DNA from: Betaproteobacteria bacterium LSUCC0117 | GTDB lineage: Bacteria; Pseudomonadota; Gammaproteobacteria; Burkholderiales; Burkholderiaceae_C | Direction: 5' to 3' | Length of the DNA stretch: 64,000 nt | Assembly: GCA_030441535.1 (NCBI GenBank) | Contig: JAUJFZ010000004.1 | Coordinates: 1 to 64,000, forward strand | In this document: positions 7,420-16,054 of the stretch, piece by piece | Layout: every line of letters begins with the position of its first letter | Numbering within the stretch: position 1 is the first letter of the stretch | Position numbers and translations under genes: made by a program | The notes under the pieces: generated by a model | Databases searched by the model: none | The model's input: the letters and a program-made list of their open reading frames with translations, nothing else | Told to the model about the DNA's origin: nothing

Positions 7420-9065
7420 AAAACCATACGCAATTGACACTCGGCATTTCGGCTCATGCCGATGAATTCACCCGCAGGAACCTACCACCGCCCGCCTTAT
7501 GGCCGCAATTCACGAGTGGTATTGAGGCCTATCCCGATCGCCTGAATGCGGCAGTGGAATTGACCGACGCGATGGTTGAGAAGGGCTTTGGTGATCGTAC
7601 GGCGTTGATTGGGCAGGGGCGAGCGCGCACCTACAGTGAGCTGACCCTTTGGAGCAATCAACTGGCCAACGCGCTGCAGAGAGAATATGGCGTGCGTCCC
7701 GGTGAGCGGGTCATGATTCGATCGGCGAACAATCCAGCCATGGTCGCCTGCTGGTTAGCCGTCACGAAGGTTGGTGCGGTTGCGGTAAACACGATGCCAA
7801 TGCTCCGTGCGAAGGAGTTACAGCAAGTGATTGACAAAGCGAGCGTTACGCTGGTGCTTTGTGATGCTCGCTTACTCGAAGAGTTAAGCACATGCGTCGA
7901 TGTATCAGGACAGGCTGTGCGTGTGGTTGCCTTTGATGGAACAGCCAGTCAGGAGGAAGCCTTGGATCGCGCCGCATTGGCGCAGCCGGGTGTTTTCAAC
8001 GCCTTGGCTACCAGCCAAGACGATGTGGCGCTGTTGGGCTTTACGTCGGGCACCACGGGCCAGCCAAAAGCAACCATGCATTTCCACCGTGATTTACTGG
8101 CAGTGTGCGATAGCTATGCGAAAGAGGTTTTGCAAGTGCAGTCGACCGATGTATTCGTAGGTTCTCCACCGCTGGCTTTCACCTTTGGTCTAGGTGGCTT
8201 GACTTTGTTCCCGCTACGCTACGGTGCTTGTGCGGTGCTGTTAGAGAATGCCTCCCCTCCCAACCTCATCGACATTATTCAGCGATACAAGGCGACGATT
8301 TGCTTTACCTCCCCAACCGCATACCGTGCCATGCTCGCGGCTATGGATACCGGCGTTGATTTGTCCAGCTTAAGGGTTGCGGTGTCCGCAGGTGAGACCT
8401 TGCCTGCACCAACTTATAACGATTGGCTGGCTAAAACGGGTAAGCCGATGCTGGACGGTATTGGATCAACCGAAATGCTGCATATTTTTATCAGTAACCG
8501 GCTCAACGACAGCAAGCCTGGCTGCACGGGCAAACCAGTCACCGGTTACGAGGCCAAGATTCTGGGTAAGGATGGACAGGAGGCACCCATTGGTCAGCCG
8601 GGTGCCTTGGCGGTTCGTGGGCTAACAGGTTGTCGTTATCTAGACGACCCGAGACAAGCCAAGTATGTGCAAAACGGTTGGAACATCACGGGTGATACGT
8701 TCTACCAAGACGATCAAGGCTACTTTTACTTTGTCGCGCGAAATGACGACATGATTATCTCGGGCGGTTACAACATTTCAGGTCCCGAGGTTGAGGCTGC
8801 CCTGATGTCACACGAGGCGGTTGCAGAGTGCGCCGTGGTGGCGTCGCCCGATGTGGCACGGGGTAGCTTGGTTTGCGCCCACGTGGTGCTGCGCAACGGT
8901 TGGGCCGAGAGCGATGCGACTACGAAAGTGCTTCAGGAACACGTGAAGGCGACGATTGCACCTTACAAGTATCCGCGGCGAATTGTGTTTACAGCTGCAT
9001 TACCAAAGACTGCTACTGGGAAAATACAGCGGTTTGTACTGCGGCAGCTTGAGGCGAAGTCATGA
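7416..9065 (+). CDS. abmG: 2-aminobenzoate (anthranilate)-CoA ligase
   Basis: 549-residue member of the adenylate-forming (ANL) superfamily, benzoate-CoA-ligase branch. It would activate anthranilate with ATP and CoA to 2-aminobenzoyl-CoA in the cytosol. The phosphate-binding loop TSGTTGQPK lies near residue 210, the GIGSTEML motif A5 near 345, the GDTF/D hinge region near 425, and the adenylation lysine K536 in KTATGKIQRF. The N-terminal ISAHADEFTRRNLPP resembles known 2-aminobenzoate-CoA ligases. Its start overlaps the SDR stop, and its last 6 bases overlap the convergent marR gene. Kynureninase nearby makes its substrate. Assignment to anthranilate rather than benzoate rests on that context. 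Confidence 0.88.
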   Translation: MKNHTQLTLGISAHADEFTRRNLPPPALWPQFTSGIEAYPDRLNAAVELTDAMVEKGFGDRTALIGQGRARTYSELTLWSNQLANALQREYGVRPGERVMIRSANNPAMVACWLAVTKVGAVAVNTMPMLRAKELQQVIDKASVTLVLCDARLLEELSTCVDVSGQAVRVVAFDGTASQEEALDRAALAQPGVFNALATSQDDVALLGFTSGTTGQPKATMHFHRDLLAVCDSYAKEVLQVQSTDVFVGSPPLAFTFGLGGLTLFPLRYGACAVLLENASPPNLIDIIQRYKATICFTSPTAYRAMLAAMDTGVDLSSLRVAVSAGETLPAPTYNDWLAKTGKPMLDGIGSTEMLHIFISNRLNDSKPGCTGKPVTGYEAKILGKDGQEAPIGQPGALAVRGLTGCRYLDDPRQAKYVQNGWNITGDTFYQDDQGYFYFVARNDDMIISGGYNISGPEVEAALMSHEAVAECAVVASPDVARGSLVCAHVVLRNGWAESDATTKVLQEHVKATIAPYKYPRRIVFTAALPKTATGKIQRFVLRQLEAKS

Positions 9066-9566
9066 CTTTTTGTATCGCTCAGCTTGGCTGAGTTGGCTTC
9101 GCTTCAAGGTTCCCAAGATCTGATAAAGCTGTGCATGTTGGTTGTCACTGAGGCCGTCAAACGCATCCACAATCCATTTCTCGTGGGCAGTGGCCATCTT
9201 GGCAAAGAGCTTTCTGCCCTTGGCTGTCAACCTGATGCGTATGACCCGTCTGTCCGACTCATTTGCCTCTCGCTCTACCAAGCCTTCCGATGTGAGCTGG
9301 TCCGTTATCGTCGTGATGTTACCGCCCGACACCATGAGTCGCTGTGACAGCTCTTTCATTTTTAGTCCTTGCGGATTTCGTTCTAACTGGGCCATCAGGT
9401 CAAATCGTGGCAATGTGGTGGCGAAATCCTCGCGGAGTTTGGTGCGAACCATCCGTTCAACCATTGAGGAGCAACTGAGTAGTCGCAGCCATAGGCGTAA
9501 CGCCATCGCGTGTTCGCTGTGTGATCGCGCTTCTAAATCGAGCGTTGGATTCGGTTGATCGCGCAT
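9060..9566 (-). CDS. MarR-family regulator of the 2-aminobenzoate genes
   Basis: 168-residue winged helix-turn-helix regulator of the MarR family. The recognition region MKELSQRLMVSGGNITTITDQLTSEGLVER and the wing ESDRRVIRIRLTAKGR are clear, flanked by dimerisation helices. MarR proteins usually repress aromatic pathways until a CoA thioester or acid binds. It is encoded between abmG and the divergent abmA, and two similar palindromes (6544-6561 and 9642-9659) lie in the two pathway promoters. 2-Aminobenzoyl-CoA or anthranilate is the likely ligand, by inference only. Confidence 0.9.
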   Translation of the reverse strand: MRDQPNPTLDLEARSHSEHAMALRLWLRLLSCSSMVERMVRTKLREDFATTLPRFDLMAQLERNPQGLKMKELSQRLMVSGGNITTITDQLTSEGLVEREANESDRRVIRIRLTAKGRKLFAKMATAHEKWIVDAFDGLSDNQHAQLYQILGTLKRSQLSQAERYKKS

Positions 9567-9641
9567 ATAAATCGTGTTTTGACTACTTTGTAGCGGGCCA
9601 TTTTTAGTGCTATCGGATTAGCTATTGCTGATTCTAAATAA

Positions 9642-9659
9642 TAGTTTAAACTTAAAACA
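9642..9659. promoter_or_regulatory. MarR-type operator candidate upstream of abmA
   Basis: TAGTTTAAACTTAAAACA shares its first eight bases and 14 of 18 positions overall with the palindrome at 6544-6561. It lies in the marR-abmA divergent intergenic region, about 60 bases before the abmA start, where it could control both marR and abmA. Confidence 0.6.
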
Positions 9660-9720
9660 ATAAAATAAAAATCATATGCTGCAAGTTTAACGTGCCACGC
9701 ATATTCCAAGAGGCAATTAC

Positions 9721-12045
9721 ATGAATATCGTCTGCATAGGCGGCGGACCCGCTGGTTTGTATTTTGGTTTGCTCATGAAAAAGCGCAATCCAAATCACCG
9801 TGTACGGGTGATCGAACGAAATAAACCATACGACACGTTTGGCTGGGGCGTTGTCTTCTCAGATGCAACCATGGTTAACATGCGCGAGTGGGACAGCGAA
9901 ACAGCAACCCAGATCGAAGAGGCATTTAATCACTGGGATGATATCGAGCTGCTTTTCAAAGGTCGCGTTATACGTTCAGGCGGCCATGGATTCGTTGGTA
10001 TTGGTCGAAAAAAGCTGTTAAACATTTTACAAGAGCGCTGTATGGCGCTTGGTGTGGAGTTGATGTTTGACTCGGATGTTGACAGCGATCTGGATTTTCC
10101 GGATGCCGATTTGATCGTTGCGAGTGACGGGGTTAATTCCCGTATCCGTAGCCGGTACGTTGACACATTCAAGCCTGACATCGTGACCCGACCCAATCGC
10201 TTTATTTGGATGGGCACGAATAAGCTGTACGACGCGTTCACCTTTGACTTTCAGAAAACAGAGCACGGTTGGTTTCAGGCTCATATTTACAAATTTGACG
10301 CGACAACCTCCACCTTTATTGTGGAATGCCCAGAGTCAGTCTGGTTGGCGCACGGGCTAGACCGCATGAGTCAAGCGGATTCAGTCGCGTTTTGTGAAAC
10401 CCTGTTTGCCAACACGTTAGACGGGCATCAGTTAATGACCAATGCGCGTCATATGCGAGGCTCCGCATGGATTAACTTCCAACGCGTGGCCTGTGAGCAG
10501 TGGTCGCTACAAAATGACAACGGTAGTCATGTCGTGTTGATGGGGGATGCGGTACACACAGCGCATTTCGCCATTGGGTCAGGTACGAAATTAGCGATTG
10601 AAGACGCCATCGAGTTAACTCGCCAGATCGCTTTGTTGGGTGACGAGCCAGTGCACCTACCGCAAATACTCGCCAACTACCAAGCGCTTCGTCGAGTGGA
10701 AACTTTGCGCTTGCAAAATGCCGCGTGGAATGCGATGGAGTGGTTTGAGGTTTGCGGTGATCGTTATTGCGACCAACTGGCGCCTGAACAATTCATGTAC
10801 TCGCTGCTCACCCGCAGTCAGCGTATCAGCCATGAGAACTTACGCGTACGTGATGCGGCATGGCTTGAGGGTTATGAGCGTTGGTTTGCGGAACACAACA
10901 GTGTCTTGGCTAACGCGGGCCCGCCCGGCAAGCCTGTTCCACCCATGTTCACACCGTACAAGGTTAGAGAGGTGGTGTTGCCGAACCGAATTGTGGTGTC
11001 GCCGATGGCGCAGTACAGTGCAGTCGATGGCATCGTGGGTGACTATCATTTGGTGCACTTGGGCGCGCGTGCCATGGGCGGCGCTGGATTGGTATTCGCC
11101 GAGATGACTTGCGTCAGTGAGACAGGACGAATCACGCCGGGTTGCCCCGGTTTGTACACAGATACGCAAGCGAACGCTTGGCAGCGGATTGTTGATTGGG
11201 TGCATCAGAATACACATGCAAAGATCGGTATGCAATTGGGCCATGCAGGCGCCAAGGGCTCGACAAAGCTGGCGTGGGAGGGTATTGATCAGCCGCTTGA
11301 TCAAGGCAATTGGCCGCTGTTATCCGCCTCACCCCAACGTTATATTGAAGGGGTTAGCGATACCTCCGCAGCCATGAGCCGCTCAGAGATGGATGAGGTT
11401 TTGGCGCAGTTTGTGGTGGCAGCACAGCGTGCCAAGGTGATCGGGTTTGACTGGTTAGAGCTTCACTGCGCTCATGGCTATCTGTTATCGAGTTTCATAT
11501 CGCCATTGACCAATCAGCGCGATGACGAATACGGTGGCAGTTTACAAAATCGTTTGCGTTACCCGCTGGAGGTGTTCGCAGCCGTACGAGCAGTTTGGCC
11601 TGTAGAAAAGCCCATGTCCGTGCGAATTTCGGCGCATGACTGGGTGCCGGGCGGCATCACGCCCATCGATGCCGTTGAGATTGCAAAGGCCTTCAAAGCT
11701 GCGGGCGCCGACATGATTGATTGCTCCTCGGGTCAAGTCAGTAAGCAGGAAAAACCCGTATACGGCAGAATGTTTCAGACGCCTTTTGCGGATCAGATTC
11801 GGCAGGAGGCCGGTATCCCCACCATTGCTGTGGGGGCCATCAGTGAAGCGGATCATGCCAACAGCATATTGGCAGCTGGCCGTGCTGACTTGTGCGCGAT
11901 CGCGAGACCGCATCTGGCGAATCCAGCGTGGACGCTAACGGAGGCCGCCAAGATTGGCTTCACATTGCAGCCGTGGCCAAAACAGTATGTATCAGCGAAA
12001 CGCCAGATGGAAGCCAACTTTGAGCGGGAGCGGGCACAGCGCTGA
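9721..12045 (+). CDS. abmA: 2-Aminobenzoyl-CoA monooxygenase/reductase (two-domain flavoprotein)
   Basis: 774-residue hybrid flavoenzyme. Residues 1 to about 400 are a PHBH-type FAD monooxygenase (GGGPAGLYFG near residue 7, and GDAVHTAHFAIGSGTK near 277-292). Residues from about 407 to the end form an Old Yellow Enzyme domain that begins PYKVREVVLPNRIVVSPMAQ and contains HLGARAMGGAGL and the FGR-like GRADLCAIARP end. This is the architecture of the Azoarcus evansii enzyme that hydroxylates 2-aminobenzoyl-CoA and then reduces the ring, an uncommon aerobic dearomatisation. A salicylyl-CoA 5-hydroxylase fused to an OYE domain is the main alternative; the kynurenine genes favour the amino substrate. 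AAGAGG precedes the ATG. Confidence 0.9.
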   Translation: MNIVCIGGGPAGLYFGLLMKKRNPNHRVRVIERNKPYDTFGWGVVFSDATMVNMREWDSETATQIEEAFNHWDDIELLFKGRVIRSGGHGFVGIGRKKLLNILQERCMALGVELMFDSDVDSDLDFPDADLIVASDGVNSRIRSRYVDTFKPDIVTRPNRFIWMGTNKLYDAFTFDFQKTEHGWFQAHIYKFDATTSTFIVECPESVWLAHGLDRMSQADSVAFCETLFANTLDGHQLMTNARHMRGSAWINFQRVACEQWSLQNDNGSHVVLMGDAVHTAHFAIGSGTKLAIEDAIELTRQIALLGDEPVHLPQILANYQALRRVETLRLQNAAWNAMEWFEVCGDRYCDQLAPEQFMYSLLTRSQRISHENLRVRDAAWLEGYERWFAEHNSVLANAGPPGKPVPPMFTPYKVREVVLPNRIVVSPMAQYSAVDGIVGDYHLVHLGARAMGGAGLVFAEMTCVSETGRITPGCPGLYTDTQANAWQRIVDWVHQNTHAKIGMQLGHAGAKGSTKLAWEGIDQPLDQGNWPLLSASPQRYIEGVSDTSAAMSRSEMDEVLAQFVVAAQRAKVIGFDWLELHCAHGYLLSSFISPLTNQRDDEYGGSLQNRLRYPLEVFAAVRAVWPVEKPMSVRISAHDWVPGGITPIDAVEIAKAFKAAGADMIDCSSGQVSKQEKPVYGRMFQTPFADQIRQEAGIPTIAVGAISEADHANSILAAGRADLCAIARPHLANPAWTLTEAAKIGFTLQPWPKQYVSAKRQMEANFERERAQR

Positions 12046-12084
12046 CGCGTGCACGCCCGCTCGAAACATCGTCAGAGGAGTCAT

Positions 12085-12963
12085 ATGAGCACGAACACCG
12101 AACCGACCCACAATGCAGATCAAATGCCGGCAAACCTCTCCCAAGGCAATACCCGGCAGTTGAGCGGCTACGCAGCAAAACATTTTTTATGGTCTGTCGC
12201 GGATGGTGTCGCCACCATCACGCTCAACCGCCCAGAGCGCAAAAACCCCATCACGTTTGAGAGCTATGCGGAACTTCGAGACCTGTTTGCCAGCCTGAAG
12301 TGGGCAACAGACGTTCATTCGGTCGTGATCAACGGGGCGGGTGGTAACTTTAGCTCTGGCGGCGATGTGCACGATATCATCGGCCCCTTGGTGCAGCTCA
12401 AAATGCCAGAGCTGCTGACGTTTACACGCATGACTGGCGATGTCGTAAAGCACATGCGCGCTTGCCCCCAACCGATTATTTCTGCGGTTGATGGCGTGTG
12501 TGCTGGCGCTGGTGCGATTTTGGCTATGGCCAGTGACATGCGCTTGGGTACTTCGCGCAGCAAGGTCGCATTCTTATTCAACAAGGTCGGCTTAGCGGGG
12601 TGTGACATGGGGGCCTGTGCCATATTGCCTCGTCTGATTGGTCAAGGTCGCGCCAGCGAACTTTTATTGACTGGACGTAGTATGGGCGGCGAGGAGGCCT
12701 ATCAGTGGGGTTTCTTCAACCGCGTCTGCGAGCCCGAGCAGTTATTAGAGAGCTCGCAAGCCCTTGCCCGCGATATCGCCGATGGCCCCACTTTCGCGAA
12801 CGGCATCACAAAAGCAATGCTTCACCAAGAATGGTCCATGACCATTGACCAAGCGATCGAGTCGGAGGCGCAGGCACAGGCGATCTGCATGATGACTGAG
12901 GATTTCAACCGGGCCTATCAAGCATTTCTAAACAAACGTAAACCGGTATTCGAAGGAAACTGA
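12085..12963 (+). CDS. Enoyl-CoA hydratase/isomerase (crotonase) family protein
   Basis: 292-residue crotonase-fold enzyme of the 2-aminobenzoate operon, slightly longer than the usual 260 because of an N-terminal extension of about 35 residues. The oxyanion-hole segments are NGAGGNFSSGGDVHDI and AVDGVCAGAGAILAMASD. The ATG at 12085 follows GAGGAG at 5 bases and is preferred over the open frame upstream to a GTG at 12049. It begins 39 bases after abmA and ends 3 bases before the acyl-CoA dehydrogenase start, so the three are likely one transcript. It probably hydrates an unsaturated ring or ring-cleaved CoA intermediate; that assignment is inference. Confidence 0.85.
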   Translation: MSTNTEPTHNADQMPANLSQGNTRQLSGYAAKHFLWSVADGVATITLNRPERKNPITFESYAELRDLFASLKWATDVHSVVINGAGGNFSSGGDVHDIIGPLVQLKMPELLTFTRMTGDVVKHMRACPQPIISAVDGVCAGAGAILAMASDMRLGTSRSKVAFLFNKVGLAGCDMGACAILPRLIGQGRASELLLTGRSMGGEEAYQWGFFNRVCEPEQLLESSQALARDIADGPTFANGITKAMLHQEWSMTIDQAIESEAQAQAICMMTEDFNRAYQAFLNKRKPVFEGN

Positions 12964-12966
12964 CCC

Positions 12967-14124
12967 ATGGGTAACGCGCACCTCGAATGGCCTTTTTTTG
13001 ACACGCATCATCGGGCTCTGGTCGATCAGCTTGACACGTGGGCCGGTGAAAATGTCGCACAGATCCATAGCGACGACACCGATGGTGACTGTAAGCGACT
13101 TGTGCGCTTGATGGGGGAGGCGGGGTGGCTCCGATATGCGGTGGCCGGGATGGCCTACGGCGGCGTGACGGATGCTATCGATACACGTGCGGTGTGCTTG
13201 ATTCGCGAAACACTGGCAATGCACAACGGTCTTGCCGACTTTTCGTTTGCCATGCAAGGCTTGGGCTCGGGCGCGATCTCGTTAGATGGCAGCGACGCGC
13301 AAAAACTTGCGTATTTACCGCGCGTGGCCAGCGGTAAAGCCATCGCGGCGTTTGCGTTATCAGAGCCAAACGCGGGATCAGATGTATCTGCCATGACGTG
13401 TGCAGCCGAGGACCATGGTGATCATTACGTTCTTAATGGCGAAAAAACCTGGATTTCCAACGGTGGTATTGCGGATTTTTACGTGGTCTTCGCACGCACA
13501 GGCGAGGCACCAGGCGCGCGCGGAATTTCAGCGTTTATTGTGGATGCAGACACCCCCGGTTTTATAGTATCGAACCGCATTCGGGTGATGGCGCCCCATC
13601 CTTTGGCGACCATTCGCTTCGAACAATGTCGCATCCCACAGTCCCAACGTATTGGCGAGGCGGGACAAGGTTTTAAGGTTGCCATGCGCACCCTCGATGT
13701 GTTTCGTACGTCAGTTGCCGCGGCTGCTTTGGGGTTTGCAAAGCGCGCATTGCAGGAGGCATTGGCACGAGCGAAGTCACGAGATATGTTTGGGGGCAAG
13801 CTCGCAGACTTCCAGCTGACACAGGCGACGCTGGCCGATATGGCATTGTCTGTTGACAGCGCGAGCCTACTTACTTACCGAGCCGCATGGCAGCGTGACC
13901 AAGGCCTCAACGTGACGAAAGAGGCCGCCATGGCGAAGCTGGCTGCGACGGAGCAAGCACAACGCGTCATTGATGCAGCGGTGCAAATGTGGGGAGGTAT
14001 GGGGGTGGTGTCTGGCGTGATGGTGGAGCGCCTGTACCGCGAGATCCGCGCACTTCGTATTTACGAAGGCGCTACCGCCGTACAACAACTGATCATTGCG
14101 CGCGAATTACTCAAGCATGCCTAA
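12967..14124 (+). CDS. Acyl-CoA dehydrogenase
   Basis: 385-residue FAD-dependent acyl-CoA dehydrogenase of normal length. Family signatures are ALSEPNAGSDVSAM, the ISNGGIADFYVVF strand, and the C-terminal GGMGVVSG and IYEGATAVQQLIIARELL segments, with the probable catalytic base E367. It passes electrons to ETF. It is the last gene of the abmA-hydratase-dehydrogenase run, followed by a weak terminator-like hairpin at 14194. In this pathway it may oxidise or reduce an alicyclic acyl-CoA derived from 2-aminobenzoyl-CoA; the specific step is not determined. Confidence 0.88.
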   Translation: MGNAHLEWPFFDTHHRALVDQLDTWAGENVAQIHSDDTDGDCKRLVRLMGEAGWLRYAVAGMAYGGVTDAIDTRAVCLIRETLAMHNGLADFSFAMQGLGSGAISLDGSDAQKLAYLPRVASGKAIAAFALSEPNAGSDVSAMTCAAEDHGDHYVLNGEKTWISNGGIADFYVVFARTGEAPGARGISAFIVDADTPGFIVSNRIRVMAPHPLATIRFEQCRIPQSQRIGEAGQGFKVAMRTLDVFRTSVAAAALGFAKRALQEALARAKSRDMFGGKLADFQLTQATLADMALSVDSASLLTYRAAWQRDQGLNVTKEAAMAKLAATEQAQRVIDAAVQMWGGMGVVSGVMVERLYREIRALRIYEGATAVQQLIIARELLKHA

Positions 14125-14193
14125 ATTGCTTGGATTTCCCCATCAAGTCAGTGCAATAGGTCGTATAACATAACGCTAAGGTAACGCGTTCAT

Positions 14194-14226
14194 GCCGTGT
14201 GTGCGAAGCACGCGGCTGATATTTTT
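14194..14226 (+). terminator. Possible intrinsic terminator after the abm operon
   Basis: GCCG and CGGC arms with an inner TGTGC/GCACG stem (one G:T pair and a 2-base bulge) and a GAA loop at 14194-14216 precede TGATATTTTT. The bulge weakens it. Its position between the acyl-CoA dehydrogenase and the quinone oxidoreductase suits a partial stop. Confidence 0.4.
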
Positions 14227-14256
14227 AAAAACAAACGACTGACAGGAGACTCAATC

Positions 14257-15228
14257 ATGACCAAAGCTATTCGCTTCCATACATCTGGCGGCCCTGAAGT
14301 GTTGCAGTTGGACGATATACAGGTAGGCGACCCTGGGCCGGGGCAGGTCCGCATCCGTCACACTGCCATGGGTGTGAATTTCGTCGATACCTATCAACGA
14401 ACGGGGCTCTATCCCATGCAGATGCCTGCTGTTGCGGGTAACGAGGGCGCGGGTATTGTTGAAGCACTCGGTAGCGGGGTGTCTGACTTGAAGGTGGGCG
14501 ACCGCATCTGCTACACCGGCTTGCCCGGTTCCTATTGCGAGGAGCGGCTTGCGCCTGCAGATCGTTTGGTGAAACTGCCAGCGGATATCAGCGACGCGCA
14601 AGCTGCCTCGATGTTGTTGAAGGGACTCACTGTTCACTACCTCATTTTCACGACTTACGCTGTGAAGAAGGGTGAGACTGTCTTGTGGCACGCAGGTGCG
14701 GGGGGTGTCGGTTTGATCGCGTGCCAGTGGCTAAATGAACTTGGCGTAACCACGATCGCAACGGCTGGCTCTGACGATAAGCTCGCTTTGGCCAAAGCCC
14801 ACGGTGCGCATCACTTGATCAATTACACGACTGAGAATTTTGTCGAACGCGTGAAAGCACTGACAGATGGCAAAGGGGTGCCGGTCGTATATGACTCCGT
14901 GGGGGAGAGCACTTGGGCAGGTTCGCTGGACTGCTTGAGCCCGCGCGGGTTAATGGTCAGTTTCGGTAATGCATCTGGTCCGGTGGCACCCGTTAATTTG
15001 GGTATCCTAGCGGCCAAAGGCTCTATCTATGTGACGCGACCGACGCTGGCCACTCACATCGCTTCGCGGGCAGACCTTGAGACGCGGTGTAATGCACTGT
15101 TTGATATGGTGAGAGCCGGCAAGGTGAAGATTGACGCGTCCGCGACCTATCAGCTCGCTGACGCGGCACAAGCGCACCGTGATCTTGAGGGAAGAAAGAC
15201 GACGGGGTCTGTCATCTTGGTTCCTTGA
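14257..15228 (+). CDS. Quinone oxidoreductase (zinc-free MDR, QOR type)
   Basis: 323-residue medium-chain dehydrogenase/reductase of the NADPH:quinone oxidoreductase group. It has GVNFVDTYQRTGLYP near residue 40, the cofactor loop HAGAGGVGLIACQW near 147, and YDSVGEST near 212, and lacks the cysteine lobe that binds structural zinc. It reduces quinones or other enones with NADPH. The ATG at 14257 follows CAGGAG at 8 bases; the frame extends upstream to 14197 without a better start. It may accompany the aromatic pathway as an enone/quinone detoxifier, but it sits after a probable terminator and may be independent. Confidence 0.88.
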   Translation: MTKAIRFHTSGGPEVLQLDDIQVGDPGPGQVRIRHTAMGVNFVDTYQRTGLYPMQMPAVAGNEGAGIVEALGSGVSDLKVGDRICYTGLPGSYCEERLAPADRLVKLPADISDAQAASMLLKGLTVHYLIFTTYAVKKGETVLWHAGAGGVGLIACQWLNELGVTTIATAGSDDKLALAKAHGAHHLINYTTENFVERVKALTDGKGVPVVYDSVGESTWAGSLDCLSPRGLMVSFGNASGPVAPVNLGILAAKGSIYVTRPTLATHIASRADLETRCNALFDMVRAGKVKIDASATYQLADAAQAHRDLEGRKTTGSVILVP

Positions 15229-15252
15229 CGGTCGCGGCAGATTCACCCGCCT

Positions 15253-15705
15253 TCATTTGCCCGACTTGAACTTTTGTATGGCCTCCTTCAAATCTGAATA
15301 CTCGTCACAACCAAAGAGACAGACTTTGTCGAGTGTGGCTAGTAGTGCTTCAGCCCCAGCCAAGTCCCCTGTCATGAGCTTCAATTCACCCAGGTACTCA
15401 AGCGCACCGCGATGCCTTGGGTCTATTTCCAGGGCGCGCTCGTAATGTTTTGCTGCCCCAGAAAAATCAGATGGTTTATTTTTACGAAGGCTGTAGCCCA
15501 TTAAGTTATTCCAATCTGCTGAATTTGTTTTGTTGGCTGCTTGGAGAGCTGCGATGGCTTGCGCGTATGCCTCCTTCGCAATGTGACCCCTAGATTCACT
15601 TAGCCAGACGGGCTCTTTTTTGGCAGGTTCAGGGTCACTGTCCGCGGCGAAAATATTTCCCAAAAATGACAGTAAAACTAAAAATAGGATAGATAAATAG
15701 GGCAT
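15253..15705 (-). CDS. Exported TPR-repeat protein
   Basis: 150-residue protein with an N-terminal signal peptide (MPYLSILFLVLLSFLGNIFA, likely cleaved after the A-A pair) and about three tetratricopeptide-like units, seen in DWNNLMGYSLRK, AAKHYERALEIDPRHRGALEYLGEL and LAGAEALLATLDKV. The start at 15705 follows AAAGGAGAG and puts the signal peptide first; the open frame upstream adds an implausible leader. Periplasmic TPR proteins serve as scaffolds in envelope complexes. A CLFGCDEYSDL segment near the C terminus contributes two cysteines. Partner unknown; a divergent SPFH membrane protein gene lies across 311 bases. Confidence 0.85.
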   Translation of the reverse strand: MPYLSILFLVLLSFLGNIFAADSDPEPAKKEPVWLSESRGHIAKEAYAQAIAALQAANKTNSADWNNLMGYSLRKNKPSDFSGAAKHYERALEIDPRHRGALEYLGELKLMTGDLAGAEALLATLDKVCLFGCDEYSDLKEAIQKFKSGK

Positions 15706-16016
15706 GAAACTCTCCTTTTTTAATGTCTTTACTGTAATCCGATTTGTTGATCCCGGTTGATTCTGATGGGCACCCATTGGATCATTATCCCAGCGGGTAG
15801 ATACGCCTTTTTGTACGTTTGAGTGGTATGGAAACACAAGCTGTCGCGCTTATCTTGTAGGTACTCAATTCTTTGCACATTGAACTTACGGTCTTCGGAG
15901 GGCGCTATCGCGTTGCAAAAGCCGCATTTTTGAAGAATACTAAAACCGCGTGCGAAGCGGACTTACAAGAAGCATACTTACATTTAGAACTTCAATAAAT
16001 TCAGAGGAGCGATCGT
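15706..16016. other. 311-base divergent intergenic region
   Basis: It separates the TPR gene (minus) from the SPFH gene (plus). The right half holds the sigma70-like promoter at 15913-15941 and the parent copy of the duplicated segment. I see no credible gene in the left half, only an upstream extension of the TPR frame. Confidence 0.5.
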
Positions 16017-16054
16017 ATGGATGGGTCAACCATAGTGACATTGGCGTTTGCAGC
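15909..16054 (+). repeat. Parent copy of the duplicated promoter/5'-gene segment
   Basis: This segment contains the SPFH promoter, leader, ribosome-binding site GAGGAGCG and first codons. It aligns gap-free to 3065-3210 at about 82% identity. The intact -10, ribosome-binding site and ATG mark this as the functional copy. Confidence 0.85.
15913..15941 (+). promoter_or_regulatory. Sigma70-like promoter of the SPFH-NfeD operon
   Basis: TTGCAA at 15913-15918, a 17-base spacer, and AATACT at 15936-15941 (4 of 6 matches to TATAAT), about 75 bases before the ATG. The degenerate copy upstream of kynB keeps the -35 (TTGCCA) and spacer length but loses the -10. Confidence 0.55.

Noticed and set aside
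10840..11304. Long antisense frame within the monooxygenase/reductase gene
   Set aside because: A shadow of the strong codon bias of abmA; the forward frame has both flavoprotein domains intact.
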